Source of the DNA: Albifimbria verrucaria
Lineage: Eukaryota; Ascomycota; Sordariomycetes; Hypocreales; Stachybotryaceae
DNA length: 64,000 nt
NCBI GenBank assembly: GCA_020081605.1
Contig: JAHREC010000011.1
Coordinates: forward strand, 4,588,001 to 4,652,000
Direction of reading: 5' to 3'
Part shown: positions 11,456 through 21,916 of the stretch, piece by piece
Layout: every line of letters starts with the position of its first letter
Position numbering within the stretch: position 1 is the stretch's first letter
Position numbers and translations under genes: made by a program
The notes under the pieces: generated by a model
Databases searched by the model: none
What the model saw: only the letters and a program-made list of their open reading frames with translations
What the model was told of the DNA's origin: nothing

Positions 11456-13907
11456 ATGCTGGAAAGCGTCCTGTCGAGCCCCGTTCTCGCAAATCACCAG
11501 TCTCGGTACGCAATGGCCATCGCCGCCGGCTTTGTCGCCCTGCTCGCGCTCTCGTTGCAGCCCTGGCTGTCGCGCGCGGCGCCCGTCGAGTTGCAGCTCA
11601 ACGTGACCGCTATCACCGGGCAGTTTGAGTCTGATTGGACAACAGTCTTTTACTCGGATGAGAAGCCTCTGCTGCTGGGCAATGATGGAACCCCGGACCA
11701 AGGAGGCTTCCACGCCTTTAGCTTGGATGCGGAGTCGCCGCTCCCGAGACCGAAGGAGTCGTTGTTGGACGAACGAAGCTCGTGACTGCTGTGCACGGTA
11801 TTGAGGGCAAGGATTACGCCGTGACCATTGCGCAGCCCGACTCCATCATTCGCGCGTATGAGTTGCCTACGTTAAAGCAAGCCGCGACTGTCGGGTTCAA
11901 GAAGCTGGGCGATTGGTCTGCGCTCTGCTCTTGGAAGAGCAGGACTGGTAACCAGTATGTGTACCTGTTTGGCAAGAAGCAGGGCGTGCAGTTTCTTGTT
12001 CGATCCGCCGAGAAGGATCTAAAGATTGTCGAGGTTAGTCGACCTAATTTGCAACAGACTCGTATTCTTTCTTATAGGCCACTCACACGCATTGCAGATC
12101 CAATCATTTGACGTTCCTTTTGAAGCGTCTGGATGTGCCGTTTCGGACTCGCTCGCGCAGCTTTTTTGAGCACTGATGACAGCAGCAATGTCTACGCCTT
12201 CGCCCTGACTGAGTCCACCGATGCTCCCGAAATCCAAACCCTAGGTGAAGCGGAGGATGACGTAACTGGGCTTGCTGTTTACGTGTCTAGCACTTACAAG
12301 AAGGATTACATCCTCGTCGCTCTTGAAGCCTCAGTCGCCGTCTACTCACATGAATTTGAGTTGATCGGTACTCTCAGCCTCTCTGGACTGGAAGACTTGG
12401 AGATTCAGGGCCTTGATGTTTACCAAGCCTCGCTGTCCAAGTACCCTGCAGGTGTTCTTACTTTCGCCGCCGAGGCAGACGACTTCAAGGGTTTTGCCAT
12501 TGCCTCTCTGGAGGGCGTTTTGGAAGAGCTTAGCATCGACCCCCGCACGGAGTACGACCCTCGCCACCTGCGGAGCTGTTCCAGGAAGTCGCCTATCTGC
12601 AGCGAGTGTTCTGGAAATGGTTACTGCCTGAAAGATGGCATTAATGGTGGTGCCAGCGAATGTCAATGCTTTGCTGGCTCTACGGGAGATGATTGCAAGG
12701 AAATTGCGTGTGAGAACAACTGCTCTGGCAACGGAGAATGCGTTGGACCGAACGTCTGCAAATGCGAGTCAGGCTGGGGCGGGCTCGCATGTGCATTCCT
12801 GGTTGTTGAGGCGTCCTATGAGACTGACACAACGGGCGGACTTGATGGAGATGATCCGGCAATCTGGATCTCGCCTGTGGGTCGCAACCTTTCCCGAGTT
12901 ATCACTACCATCAAGTCCGAAGTGGGTGCCGGGCTTGGGGTCTTTGACCTTTCTGGAAAGCTGGTGCAGTCCTTTTCTGCTGGAGAGCCAAACAATGTCG
13001 ACGTGATCTACGGGTTCAAGGCTGGAAACCGTACCGTCGACCTCGCGTTTGCGGCATGCCGAGCGGATGACACCCTTTGGTACGTGCATTAATTCAAGAG
13101 AGAGTAACATGATACAGTACAGTAGCTAACGCGCACAAGCTTATTTGAGATACTGCCAGACGGTACTCTGACCGACATCTCTGGCGGTGTGCAGCCCGTT
13201 GTCGAAGACTACACGGTGTACGGATCATGTGTTTACCGATCACCCAAGACCAACAAGCAGTACCTCTTTGTCAATGAAAAGTCTGCGCGCTACCTACAGT
13301 ATGAGCTGACGTCAACTCCTGATGGAAAACTCGAGACGACGCTGGTGCGGGACTTCCAGGGTGGTAGTGGAGGACAGGTGGAAGGCTGCGTCACGGACGA
13401 GGAAAATGGGTGGCTAATCCTTGGCGAGGAGCCATCGGCCCTGTGGAAGTACGGCGCGGAGCCTGACGCGGGCGACGAGGGAGAGCTGATCGCCAAGGTG
13501 GGCGATGGCAAGCTGTACGGCGATGTCGAGGAGTCACGCTGGTGCAGGGATCTACGCCAGACAAGGGCTTCATCTTGGTCTCCTGCCAGGGTGTGAGCGC
13601 ATACAACATCTACCGAAGAAGCGCACCGCACGAATACGTCCTGACATTCACCATCAGGGCGTCAGCTGACGGGCAACACGACGCCGTATCCAACACGGAC
13701 GGCATCACAGCGGTGGGCGCCGCGCTGGGCGAGTTCACGCACGGGCTGTTTGTCGCACACGACGATGCCAACGAGCTGCCGGACGGAACGACGAGTGCCG
13801 AGGCGACGTTCAAGTTCATCGACCTGGAGAGCATTCTGGGGGCGGACAAGTTCAAGGAGCTGGGCCTGCTTGACGAGGTGGACGCTGATTGGGACCCAAG
13901 GGCGTAG
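11456..13907 (+). CDS. Secreted beta-propeller phytase (3-phytase) with EGF-like modules
   Basis: This is a beta-propeller phytase-like protein of about 775 residues, expected to release phosphate from phytate in a calcium-dependent way outside the cell. A hydrophobic N-terminus (MAIAAGFVALLALSL from an in-frame ATG at 11513; first ATG at 11456) acts as signal peptide or anchor. Two propeller-like halves flank two Cys-rich EGF-like units near 12600-12790 (CSECSGNGYC...CQC and CENNCSGNGEC...CKCESGWGG). The second half holds DPAIWISP, GLGVFDLSGK, NNVDV, DYTVYG and EGCVTDEENGWL, typical of the catalytic propeller. Introns are 12034-12097 and 13080-13139. Single-base losses at about 11737, 12162-12167 and 13529 break the frame, and all are repaired by one base. 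The phytase family call is strong; activity is inferred. Confidence 0.85.
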
Positions 13908-15534
13908 GGCTAGCGTGTCGAGGGAGGACGAAGGTGGAATAAGGGTGGCGTGTACGTGAATAAGTCCTATTTGAACGTCAATAGAGAGAGACCTGATTCA
14001 GGAAGCGCGTGTGTGCTGTACCTACTTTACAGTGTATGGTGGGAGATGCTCATGCTGGTATGTAAGAGGTAAGAGGCTGGTGCTGCACAATGACCCCAAC
14101 GAGTCTTTGATGCCACCTTTCTGGGTGCCTTGAAGCTGAGGTTGCAACAGTAACACTATACCGGTATTCCACGACGTGACACTGTTCTGTACCGTACAGT
14201 ACCTACAGTATGTACTGTGTCACAATGCATCATCCTGTGCAACGTTGAAATAGTCAAAGAGAACGTCAACAAAGCTTGATGCACCCATGCATTAGCGCAG
14301 CACGGGCAAGGCAACGTCCGGGTCGTGGCATAACCGGCCTGAGAAAAGAAACAGCCAGCCACAGTGGAGGCAAGGCCAATGACTGTAGAATAGTTCAACA
14401 TGAATAAGAACTTGCTTCTGTCACGGGGTCAGGCATGGCTGCAACGAGATGGATCGATGCAGGCTAAACAGGGGCCAAGGAGCGGTTGTCGATATGAAGA
14501 AGGCGGCTGTTGAGTTGAGAGAGATGTACTTCCATGGCTTACGGATAAAATTGATCCGGCTGAGGTTACCTACATTGTAGTCTTGGTGCCTTATGAGCAT
14601 ATACAGATTAGACACCGTAAGTAAATCGGCCGTTTGCTGGCACCAGCTATAGATGAGGAGTTACACTGGTGACGGCTGTCAAAGTGACCACGCTTCAACA
14701 GCCCCCGCCTCTCTCTGCGCATTACTTCTTATTGAAAGCTCTCAAAAACAAGAATTAATTGCCTCTCACCCCTTTCATTCCTTCGTTTTACTTTTTACCC
14801 CATTCCCAGCTCACCGGTGCGCTCTGGCTTTGTTAACACTCCCAGCTCCAACGCCACCATTTCCCCATCGGGTGTTGAATAGAGCCTCAATAAGCGGACC
14901 CTGCGCATCTTCACTTCACTCCCCACAACGAGATGCGCGGACACCAAGATCTCTGCACGATCGGTCCAGCCTTGCATGCGAAGGGTTTTAGGTAGGGGCA
15001 TGATTCCCTAGCAGCTCCGTGTGCTTACCATGCACGGTGGGGAAAGGCAGGAGACCGCCACAACGCTGAGTCTGGATGCTTGTGGAGGACACAGCGACTT
15101 GGCTTGGACTTGATGGAACCGCGCAGGTCTGTAATCAGCCCTCTTCAAATTGAATAGCATCGACTGATAAAAAGTAACTAGCTTCGTGTCTCCGCAAGAT
15201 CGCTGAGGCGCCTCTCGATATGGCACGCCTCATCGACAAGACCCTAGTTGTGGGCTTTATTGGCCACTTTCGACAATAACGTCAATAAGGATTTCCCAAT
15301 CCCAGCCCTCAGCTCACTTATGGGCTTTCCCACGATGCCTGTGCTTTGATCCAAACAAAGCGCTCTCTCCAAAGCTCTTTCATTCGACCTGTCTTGGTAT
15401 AAAGCCGCCTCTTTCGTCTCTTCATTGTCTGTCAGATCTTCCTCCTTGGCAGACTCATCAGCATTCTTACCCTGGGTATCTTCATCTCCGTCAAACCCGC
15501 TATCGTTTCATACCATTCTCTCTTAAAGGCCATC
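13908..15534. other. Intergenic region upstream of the pheromone gene
   Basis: No gene is seen in this 1.6 kb. It contains a cluster of palindromic TACAGTAC-like words at 14190-14220. The last 150 bases are pyrimidine-rich, with a possible TATA-like TATAAAG at 15399, fitting a promoter and leader for the pheromone precursor. Confidence 0.5.
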
Positions 15535-16202
15535 ATGAAGCTGACTCTCTTTGCCCTCACCACCATGGCCGCTGGTGTGCTCGCCGCACCGGCCCCGAGG
15601 CCGAACCGTGGTGCTACCGCCCAGGCCAAGGCTGCTGGAAGGCGAAGCGCACTGCTGAGGCCGAGCCATGGTGCTACCGCCCAGGCCAGGGCTGCTGGAA
15701 AGTCAAGCGTGTTGCCGAGGCCTTCTCTGAAGCCGTCCAGTCCGCTGGTGGCCTCGCCACCCGCTCCGCCGAGCCTGAGCCCTACCTTCCTGATGGCGCC
15801 GCCGCCGCCGCCCAGCAGTCTCTTGAGGAGCTCGCCCAGATCATCGCATTGACAGCCGAAGACCCCGAAGGCTTTTTCAACGGCCTCAACCCCGAGGGCG
15901 GCGACGAAGGCAAGGACAAGCGTGCGCCTGCCAAGAGAGAGGCCGGCGCCGACAACGACAAGCGCTGGTGCTACCGTCCCGGACAGGGCTGCTGGAAGGC
16001 TAAGCGGGCCGCCGAAGCTGTCGCGGAGGCCATTGGCGAAGCCACCATCGAGATCGCAGGCTTTGCGAAGCGCGATGCCGAGCCCAGTGCCGAGGAGAAC
16101 GCCAGACGCTGGTGCTACCGCCCAGGACAGGGCTGCTGGAAGGCCAAGAGAGATCTGTCAGCCATCGGCGCCGCGGCTCGAGACATCGTCGCTGCTCTCT
16201 AA
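15535..16202 (+). CDS. ppg1: Alpha-factor-like peptide pheromone precursor
   Basis: This is the precursor of a secreted mating pheromone of the yeast alpha-factor type, recognised by a Ste2-like receptor. The start at 15535 gives signal peptide MKLTLFALTTMAAGVLAAPA. The rest (about 222 residues if rejoined) carries four exact copies of WCYRPGQGCW. Copies 1 and 2 are preceded by EAEP (Ste13-type dipeptide trimming), copies 3 and 4 directly by KR or RR. All are followed by KAKR or KVKR, which are Kex2-type cleavage sites. The signal peptide and the repeats lie in different frames: one base is missing, most simply from CCCC at 15593-15596. The stop is at 16200-16202. Gly at position 8 is unusual, as other sordariomycete peptides generally have Pro there (GQPCW/GEPCW). 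Whether the frameshift is real decides if the gene works. Confidence 0.88.
15609..16139 (+). repeat. Four pheromone peptide repeats
   Basis: Identical decapeptides WCYRPGQGCW are encoded at 15609-15638, 15669-15698, 15966-15995 and 16110-16139, all in one frame. The first two units are 60 nt apart; a 297 nt step separates units 2 and 3. The codons differ between copies, so the peptides are held identical by selection rather than by very recent duplication. Confidence 0.92.
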
Positions 16203-18234
16203 GTGTTGTAAGTCACTGTCTTTCCTTGCTGTGTTTTGCTGTCTAGTTCTTTTCCGACAACCAGTGGCTAACCTCGCTCATCAAGCAGGTCGACCTTACT
16301 CAAACTTTTCTTTCCCAGAAGCTCGAATTTGGACTGCTCATCCGTCATGACTTTCTAACGAACGTATTTCGCAATTGACTCATGTTCACCCTCGTCTGCC
16401 TCGCTGTGATGGACGATAATCAGACAGTCATCTTTTGGCTGTTGGCTTTTTCTCTCATCTGCACCAAGAGACGATATCGGATCTTGGATTTTACCACCTA
16501 CGGCGGGAACAGGCCCATTAATCCCGTTGCTTCATAAATAAAGGTCCAGCCAGTGGGGGCTATGGTCAAAAGGCTCTGTATCGAGTATTATTTAGCTGAA
16601 TCAAAACTTTGCTTCCAATTCGCTGGGTCTGCTAGACCTGTCAAGTCCCTTGCCATTTCACACCTGTGTAGGGTAGGCCTCTAGCTTGTAGAGAAAAGTC
16701 TTGGTTGTGAGGTTTACTGTAACTCGAGAAATAAAGAGGCGTTGAGCAGTGCCATGAGGGCCACGAGTGACCTTGGCGTATGGGAGACCAATGTCTTTCC
16801 TTGATTCTACGTTGTCCCGATGAGCGCAGGGCTGTCTGGACGAGACGAGTTGTGAATGGACGTGCGATGTAGCAGGGCGACAAGATCCAGATGCACACTT
16901 AAGCTATGCGCGCATGATTCAGCGAGTCGCATCGCAAGGAAATCTCTACGGATGTCATTACTAAGTTACGAGAAGGGTGTAGCCTCAGAGACAGAAAGGC
17001 GTGGCCGAGCGTCAACTCCCGCCGACGACGATGCGCTCAACACAACCACTCAGTGCGACGCCACGTCAACACGCGCGCGCGAGACGCAATTTGTCTTCAC
17101 ATGACATGACACAAAGGCTGAAATGAAATGTACGTTCAATCATTGCGATCCTCCCCATGTCGCCCAGAAGGCAGGGAAGCACCGCACCCAAGATTGTTCG
17201 CTTTCTTCTCCATTCTGTGTTCCTCGAGTATCGGTGGTCCTGGGCACAGCGCAGCAGAGCCGGCGCACCTCTCATCAATGTGTGGGAGAAACGTGAATGT
17301 GATATTTGCGTTGTTCAATATTTATGAAGAAGAAAAGAGAAGAAAGAGAAGAAGCGAATTGGAAATTTTCATTTATCAAGACGATGGGGCCAGAAATTTG
17401 TGCCTGAATAACGAGGCCTCAAAATGAGGACCCGTTTCGTTTTCCGTTGCTGGGCCCATCACGGTTTGTCTCCAGAGCAGCAGCGGCAAAACTACAGCTT
17501 TTATTAGTGTCGCGCGAACAAAATATTCGTCTTCTTGCTTGAAGCTCAACTCCAATCATGCCATGCTTGTTTTCTTAGTGCCGGGCAATATTGCTGCAAA
17601 AGTGACCACATATTCGACACCATGGATTGGCCCAGACGACAACCAACCGCCTACTACGCCTTGCTCTCGGTCAAATCAACAAGCCATGCTCTTCTTTTTA
17701 CCGTCCTCGGCGTGAGCATGTCAGTTTCACTTGATCATTTCTTGTAGCTTGAACGATTTCGGAACGTAAGGCTTGTCCCACCTCAGCTCAACCACCCAAG
17801 TTGTACGCCCTGTAGCAATGGCAACAGACAACATGCATCGAAACCTTGCACCACCACGGCTTTCTCTGCATGAACAGCGTGCACTGGACCCAATCAAGCG
17901 CAGCAATAGACGCAGCGTTGCTACTCTCCACCCTTAGCCGCTTAGCGCTGCACGCTGCACGCTGCAACTTGGCGATGCGTGCGTACGTGTCAGACCCCGC
18001 CAATTGGCTTGGAACTGTCTCACCATCTTACGGCAGCGGCTCATTCTCTGTCGTCAGCCAAGTCTCAGCTTCCTGTGCCCTTTCTACCATTTGTCGACTC
18101 ACTAGCAAAACTGGTGTTCGCACGCGAGGCTCCTCGTTGTTTCGTTCCTAACGTTGCTTCGTGATTTGTCGTGCCTTTGTCCAACGTCGTACAAGCGCTC
18201 TCCCGCAATTCGGATCGCCCAACCAATCGACGCA
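16203..18234. other. Intergenic region, pheromone 3' side and PLC promoter
   Basis: This is 2 kb without a convincing gene. A GTAAGT donor-like site and a CAAGCAG acceptor just after the pheromone stop (about 16209-16290) suggest a 3' UTR intron. The remaining open frames are short and overlap on both strands. Confidence 0.45.
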
Positions 18235-19971
18235 ATGTCCGGACTGTTGGAGAAATTCTCTCGCTTGAAGCCGTTCTCTGGCTCACGTCGAGAGAGCGAT
18301 GACGACAAGGGCGAAGCCATCGTCAAGGAGACCGCTGCGATCGGCACTCGAAAGTCTGATGTCCCTAAGCAGCAACTCCGGGTCAGTGACGCCTTGAAGT
18401 CATTCCTCGTTCACGAGAACATCTTGTCTAGGGAGGACGTTGGCCTTCACTCTTCAGAAGCTCCTCCCGCCCTTTGCGACTTTCTCGAAAAACCCCACGC
18501 CGAAATCCCTAGAGAGCTGCTCGACTTATCTCACCCCTTGCCTGAGTACTATGTCAGTTCCAGCCACAACACCTATCTTCTGGCCCACCAGTTGTACGGC
18601 GACTCGTGTGTGTCCGCCTACGAAATTGCGCTCAAAACTGGCTCCCGCTGTGTGGAAATCGATGCTTGGGACTCCGATGACCCAGAGGAGCCCAAGGTAA
18701 CACACGGCTTCACACTTGTTTCCAACGTGCCCTTCCGCGGTGTGTGCGAGACTATCCGCGATGTCTTTGATGAGGAAAGGAATTATGCAGACACTCACCC
18801 AGGAACGTTTGTTGCACCCATTTTGCTGTCTCTAGAGAACCACTGCGGCCCACACGGCCAGCTGCGTCTTGTCCAGATTATGAAAGAAATTTTCGGAGAT
18901 CGCCTCTTGAGTGAGGCCGTCAGACAGGAAGGACATAGGGAGCAGGCAGGCTCTGGTGAACATGTCACACTCGCTGAGCTCGCAGGTCGCATAGCCGTCA
19001 TTGTGGAGTACCATCTCCCCGATGAAAAGGATAGTGACTCTAGCTCTTCATCCTCGAGCGATAGCTCTGACGATGAAGTCATCGAGGCGCGACATGCTTA
19101 CAAAGACAAGAAGAAGGCAGAAGCTCCAGCTGGCATCATACCGGAACTCGCCGAGTTGGGTGTTTATGCTCAATCGGTGAAACCAAGTGACAACTCATGG
19201 TTTGACCCCGGCGAGCTTGCGAATGGGCCCCATCACCACCTCATCAATGTCTCTGAATCTGGACTGGCGTCACATCTTCCTGAAATGGCCGATGCCATTG
19301 CCCGCCACAACGCATCACATCTGATGAGAGTATTCCCCAAGGGGCTGCGGATCTCCTCATCGAACCTGAAGCCAGTCAGATACTGGGGTGTTGGTGCCCA
19401 GATTTGTGCCCTCAACTGGCAAACTTTCGGCGCAAGCATGCAGATCAACGAAGCCCTGTTCCACAACTCAGATGGATATGTTCTCAAACCTGCTGGGCTT
19501 CGCGCTGGTGGCGACGGCAAGCTTGGCTCCGGCCGCAAGAAGAGACTCCGTCTCCATGTCGTCGGGGCCAGCGACATTCCACTCCACTCTGATGACAACC
19601 CTAGCGATGTTCGTCCATACTTGACCTGCAGCCTTTATCAACCTACACAGCCCGATGGAGACGCGGTGAAGCGGAAAACGGCACCATACAAACAGCGCGC
19701 ACCCGATTTTCCCCATGATGGTGATGCCCCACCACCTACAGATCCTCTGTGGAACGAGACGCTCGAATGGGAATACGAGGATAACGAGCTGACGTTCTTG
19801 CGTATGATCCTCAAAAGCGACCAGAGCTTGGGTAGGAACCCCATATTCGCGGTGGCAGCAGTGCGACTTCTCTACGTAGTGCCTGGTTGGAGATTTGTGA
19901 GACTGCTGGACCTCAAGGGAAGGGAAACGCCGAGTGCTTTGCTTGTCAAGTTTGACATTGATGACGTGTGA
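18235..19971 (+). CDS. Phosphoinositide-specific phospholipase C (delta-like)
   Basis: This intact 578-residue reading frame encodes a PI-PLC that cleaves PIP2 to IP3 and diacylglycerol. The X domain shows SSSHNTYL (first catalytic His), CVEIDAWD (Ca-binding Glu/Asp), HGFTL and LSLENHC (second His). The Y domain shows GLRISSSNLKPVRYWGVG, QICALNWQTFG and NSDGYVLKP. A C2 domain follows (LRLHVVGASDIP, DVRPYLTC, WNETLEWE). The X-Y linker holds an acidic Ser/Asp run near residue 270, as in regulated PLCs. No PH domain is present and EF hands are poor, so it is shorter than canonical PLC-delta, as common for fungal paralogues. It is one of the few frames in this window without an indel. I chose ATG 18235 because the upstream frame looks like 5' UTR. 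Confidence 0.93.
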   Translation: MSGLLEKFSRLKPFSGSRRESDDDKGEAIVKETAAIGTRKSDVPKQQLRVSDALKSFLVHENILSREDVGLHSSEAPPALCDFLEKPHAEIPRELLDLSHPLPEYYVSSSHNTYLLAHQLYGDSCVSAYEIALKTGSRCVEIDAWDSDDPEEPKVTHGFTLVSNVPFRGVCETIRDVFDEERNYADTHPGTFVAPILLSLENHCGPHGQLRLVQIMKEIFGDRLLSEAVRQEGHREQAGSGEHVTLAELAGRIAVIVEYHLPDEKDSDSSSSSSSDSSDDEVIEARHAYKDKKKAEAPAGIIPELAELGVYAQSVKPSDNSWFDPGELANGPHHHLINVSESGLASHLPEMADAIARHNASHLMRVFPKGLRISSSNLKPVRYWGVGAQICALNWQTFGASMQINEALFHNSDGYVLKPAGLRAGGDGKLGSGRKKRLRLHVVGASDIPLHSDDNPSDVRPYLTCSLYQPTQPDGDAVKRKTAPYKQRAPDFPHDGDAPPPTDPLWNETLEWEYEDNELTFLRMILKSDQSLGRNPIFAVAAVRLLYVVPGWRFVRLLDLKGRETPSALLVKFDIDDV

Positions 19972-20580
19972 GAGCTTGTCGGTCGTCTTTTTAACAATAT
20001 CTTTTTGGTTCCGACGTAGCTCCAACTTCGAGGTATTTTTAGTGTCAACTTGCATGATAGTAACTGTCCAAAATGTGTCAATTGTGCAATCTCCATGCGG
20101 AACTACATCACTGTACTGTCTGGGCGAGGGCGTGTATTCTTAGCTACATCAGACACATGGGCTATTGAGTCACGGTGGTAACCATTGTTCGCAAAAGCAT
20201 GTTGCAAGGGGAATCTTTGTTTACCAAAAAGTACTCTATGAGGCCTCCCAATCTATTCCAGTCCTCTGACAATCTGGACCTGGTTCTTTAAAGCGACTCG
20301 TCGTCGCCATCGTATCGGACACGACACCATGTGGAAGCCAGCTCCCGATTCCTGCTCAACGCCCGGACACTTAGTTTTGACCCCTATCAGCATCACATGG
20401 CCCCATTCTCGTCGTCAGATCTAGCAAACAGCTAGAGGTGTCTACACGCGAGTATGGCTCCTTCAGCAAGAATCATCGATCTTCATGAGAGGTTAGTCCA
20501 AACGTGCAAATATCTGGCCAGGCAACAAATCAACATACATCTGCATTCCGTCGAGGCCTGGCGGAGTTACTACCTCCAAA
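19972..20580. other. Convergent intergenic region
   Basis: About 600 bp lies between the 3' ends of PLC and the Hsp70-like gene. It contains a CTGTACTGTC word near 20113. Nothing else is recognised. A plus-strand open frame at 20454-20687 is antisense to the Hsp70-like 3' exons. Confidence 0.45.
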
Positions 20581-21916
20581 CTAGGTGCAATCTGTTTGAG
20601 TTGCTCCTTGAGGCTCAGAAGGAAGACCGGACCGTACCTGAGGTGTCTCGTTTGCCAGAGCAGCAAAATGAGCTTGAATCTTTCTAGCAAGCTCCGTGCT
20701 CATAGCTGTGTATGTGGTGATTATATCATCCCTGCTCGGATTCACCCAGGTTGGTGAGTTAGAAGAATTAATACGATGGGGCTCACTTACCGATGGATTT
20801 CTCGATGATCTCCATTCAGATATACAGACAGCCCTGAATCGATAAGTCTTCTAAAATCCGTCTCTGTTCTTGCAAGGCATTGCCAACGAGCCATGGCTTG
20901 TTTCTGGGCGTCTTTACTGTCTGAGAAAAGTTGGCCTCCGAAACTCCAGACATCTGCTCCAGTCGGCTGATGATCTGTTTTCGCATTTCAAGATCCACAA
21001 GTATCGCCCCAAGCAAGAAAGACTCTTTCTTGAGAATTTGAGGTGAATTTTCCACGCCTGTAGTGGACAAGGACGACAGTTGCAACGTTGTGATGTCCTG
21101 TTCTGTTAGTAGAGTACCAGACAATGGAAGCAATGCCGGTGTCTCACCGTGGTGATACCGCCACAATCGACAATGGACATTCTTGATCGCTACCTCAAGT
21201 CAGGATATCATAGTCACAGAGTAGGTATTAGCCGACTTACATTACGTACGAGCGCTTCGTTTTGAGACAGATGGTGGAGAATTCCATGCGCTGCTGCAAT
21301 ACCCTCTTCAACCCAGTTGACAGTCCTGGCTTGTTGTGAGATGCCTGAACGATCCACAGCTATCCTGAATCTTTCGAAAGTTTCCGATGACCAGCATGCG
21401 GGCCAAGTGATGACGACATCGAAATGTAATTGCTCTTTTCTTCTGCCGTAGTAACTGGTTACCATTGCCCAAAGCCCTTGTAAGTAGACGGAAACGACAT
21501 CCGAAGAAGTCATGTGGCATGGAAGACTTTGCAGCTCCGATGTCATAACATCAACAAGATCTTTGCTGCAACTGTCAAAGCGTCCACTCGACTCTGTCAG
21601 AGCCAATTTGAGGTATCGTAGTATCCCAGAGCCTCCCGCGAAAGGAATACTTTCAGAGTTGGACATGACATAGTACGGTCGGGCCGAATTGTTATCCATC
21701 ACGAGAATGCCGGGCCTGTGCCGTTCTCCCGTTTTGATTGGAGCCTTTGGATGAATAGGGCAAGTAATAAACTCATACGAGACGGCTTTAGAGTACCTGC
21801 AGATAGTGAGCTTCTCTGGAAAACAGAACAGAGCAGAAGACTTACGTTGCTCCAAAGTCCAGACCAACAACAACTTTGGGTGAGGCGCAGCTGCACTGAA
21901 TAGACGACTGCGACAT
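20581..21916 (-). CDS. Reduced Hsp70/actin-fold-like ATPase protein
   Basis: The ATG at 21916 (MSQSSIQCSCASPK) leads into VVVGLDFGAT, the phosphate-1 loop of Hsp70-like ATPases. A 49 nt intron (21797-21845) then joins to YSKAV. Further on come FDVVITWPACWS and VNWVEEGIAAAHGIL, the usual Hsp70-like interdomain pattern. IVDCGGITTD stands where a canonical DxGGGTxD phosphate-2 loop would be. Introns at 21098-21147 and 20732-20790 are supported, plus one near 21195-21240 whose frame needs one added base. The total is only about 375 residues, so there is no substrate-binding domain and the second half of the ATPase fold is short. Fungal Hsp70-like proteins of this sort are common and mostly uncharacterised. 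It may be degenerate. Confidence 0.6.

Noticed and set aside
15535..15608. Programmed frameshift in the pheromone gene
   Set aside because: No slippery heptamer or downstream structure evident, and the same one-base loss pattern occurs across the window.
20454..20687. Small plus-strand open frame
   Set aside because: Antisense to the last exons of the Hsp70-like gene.
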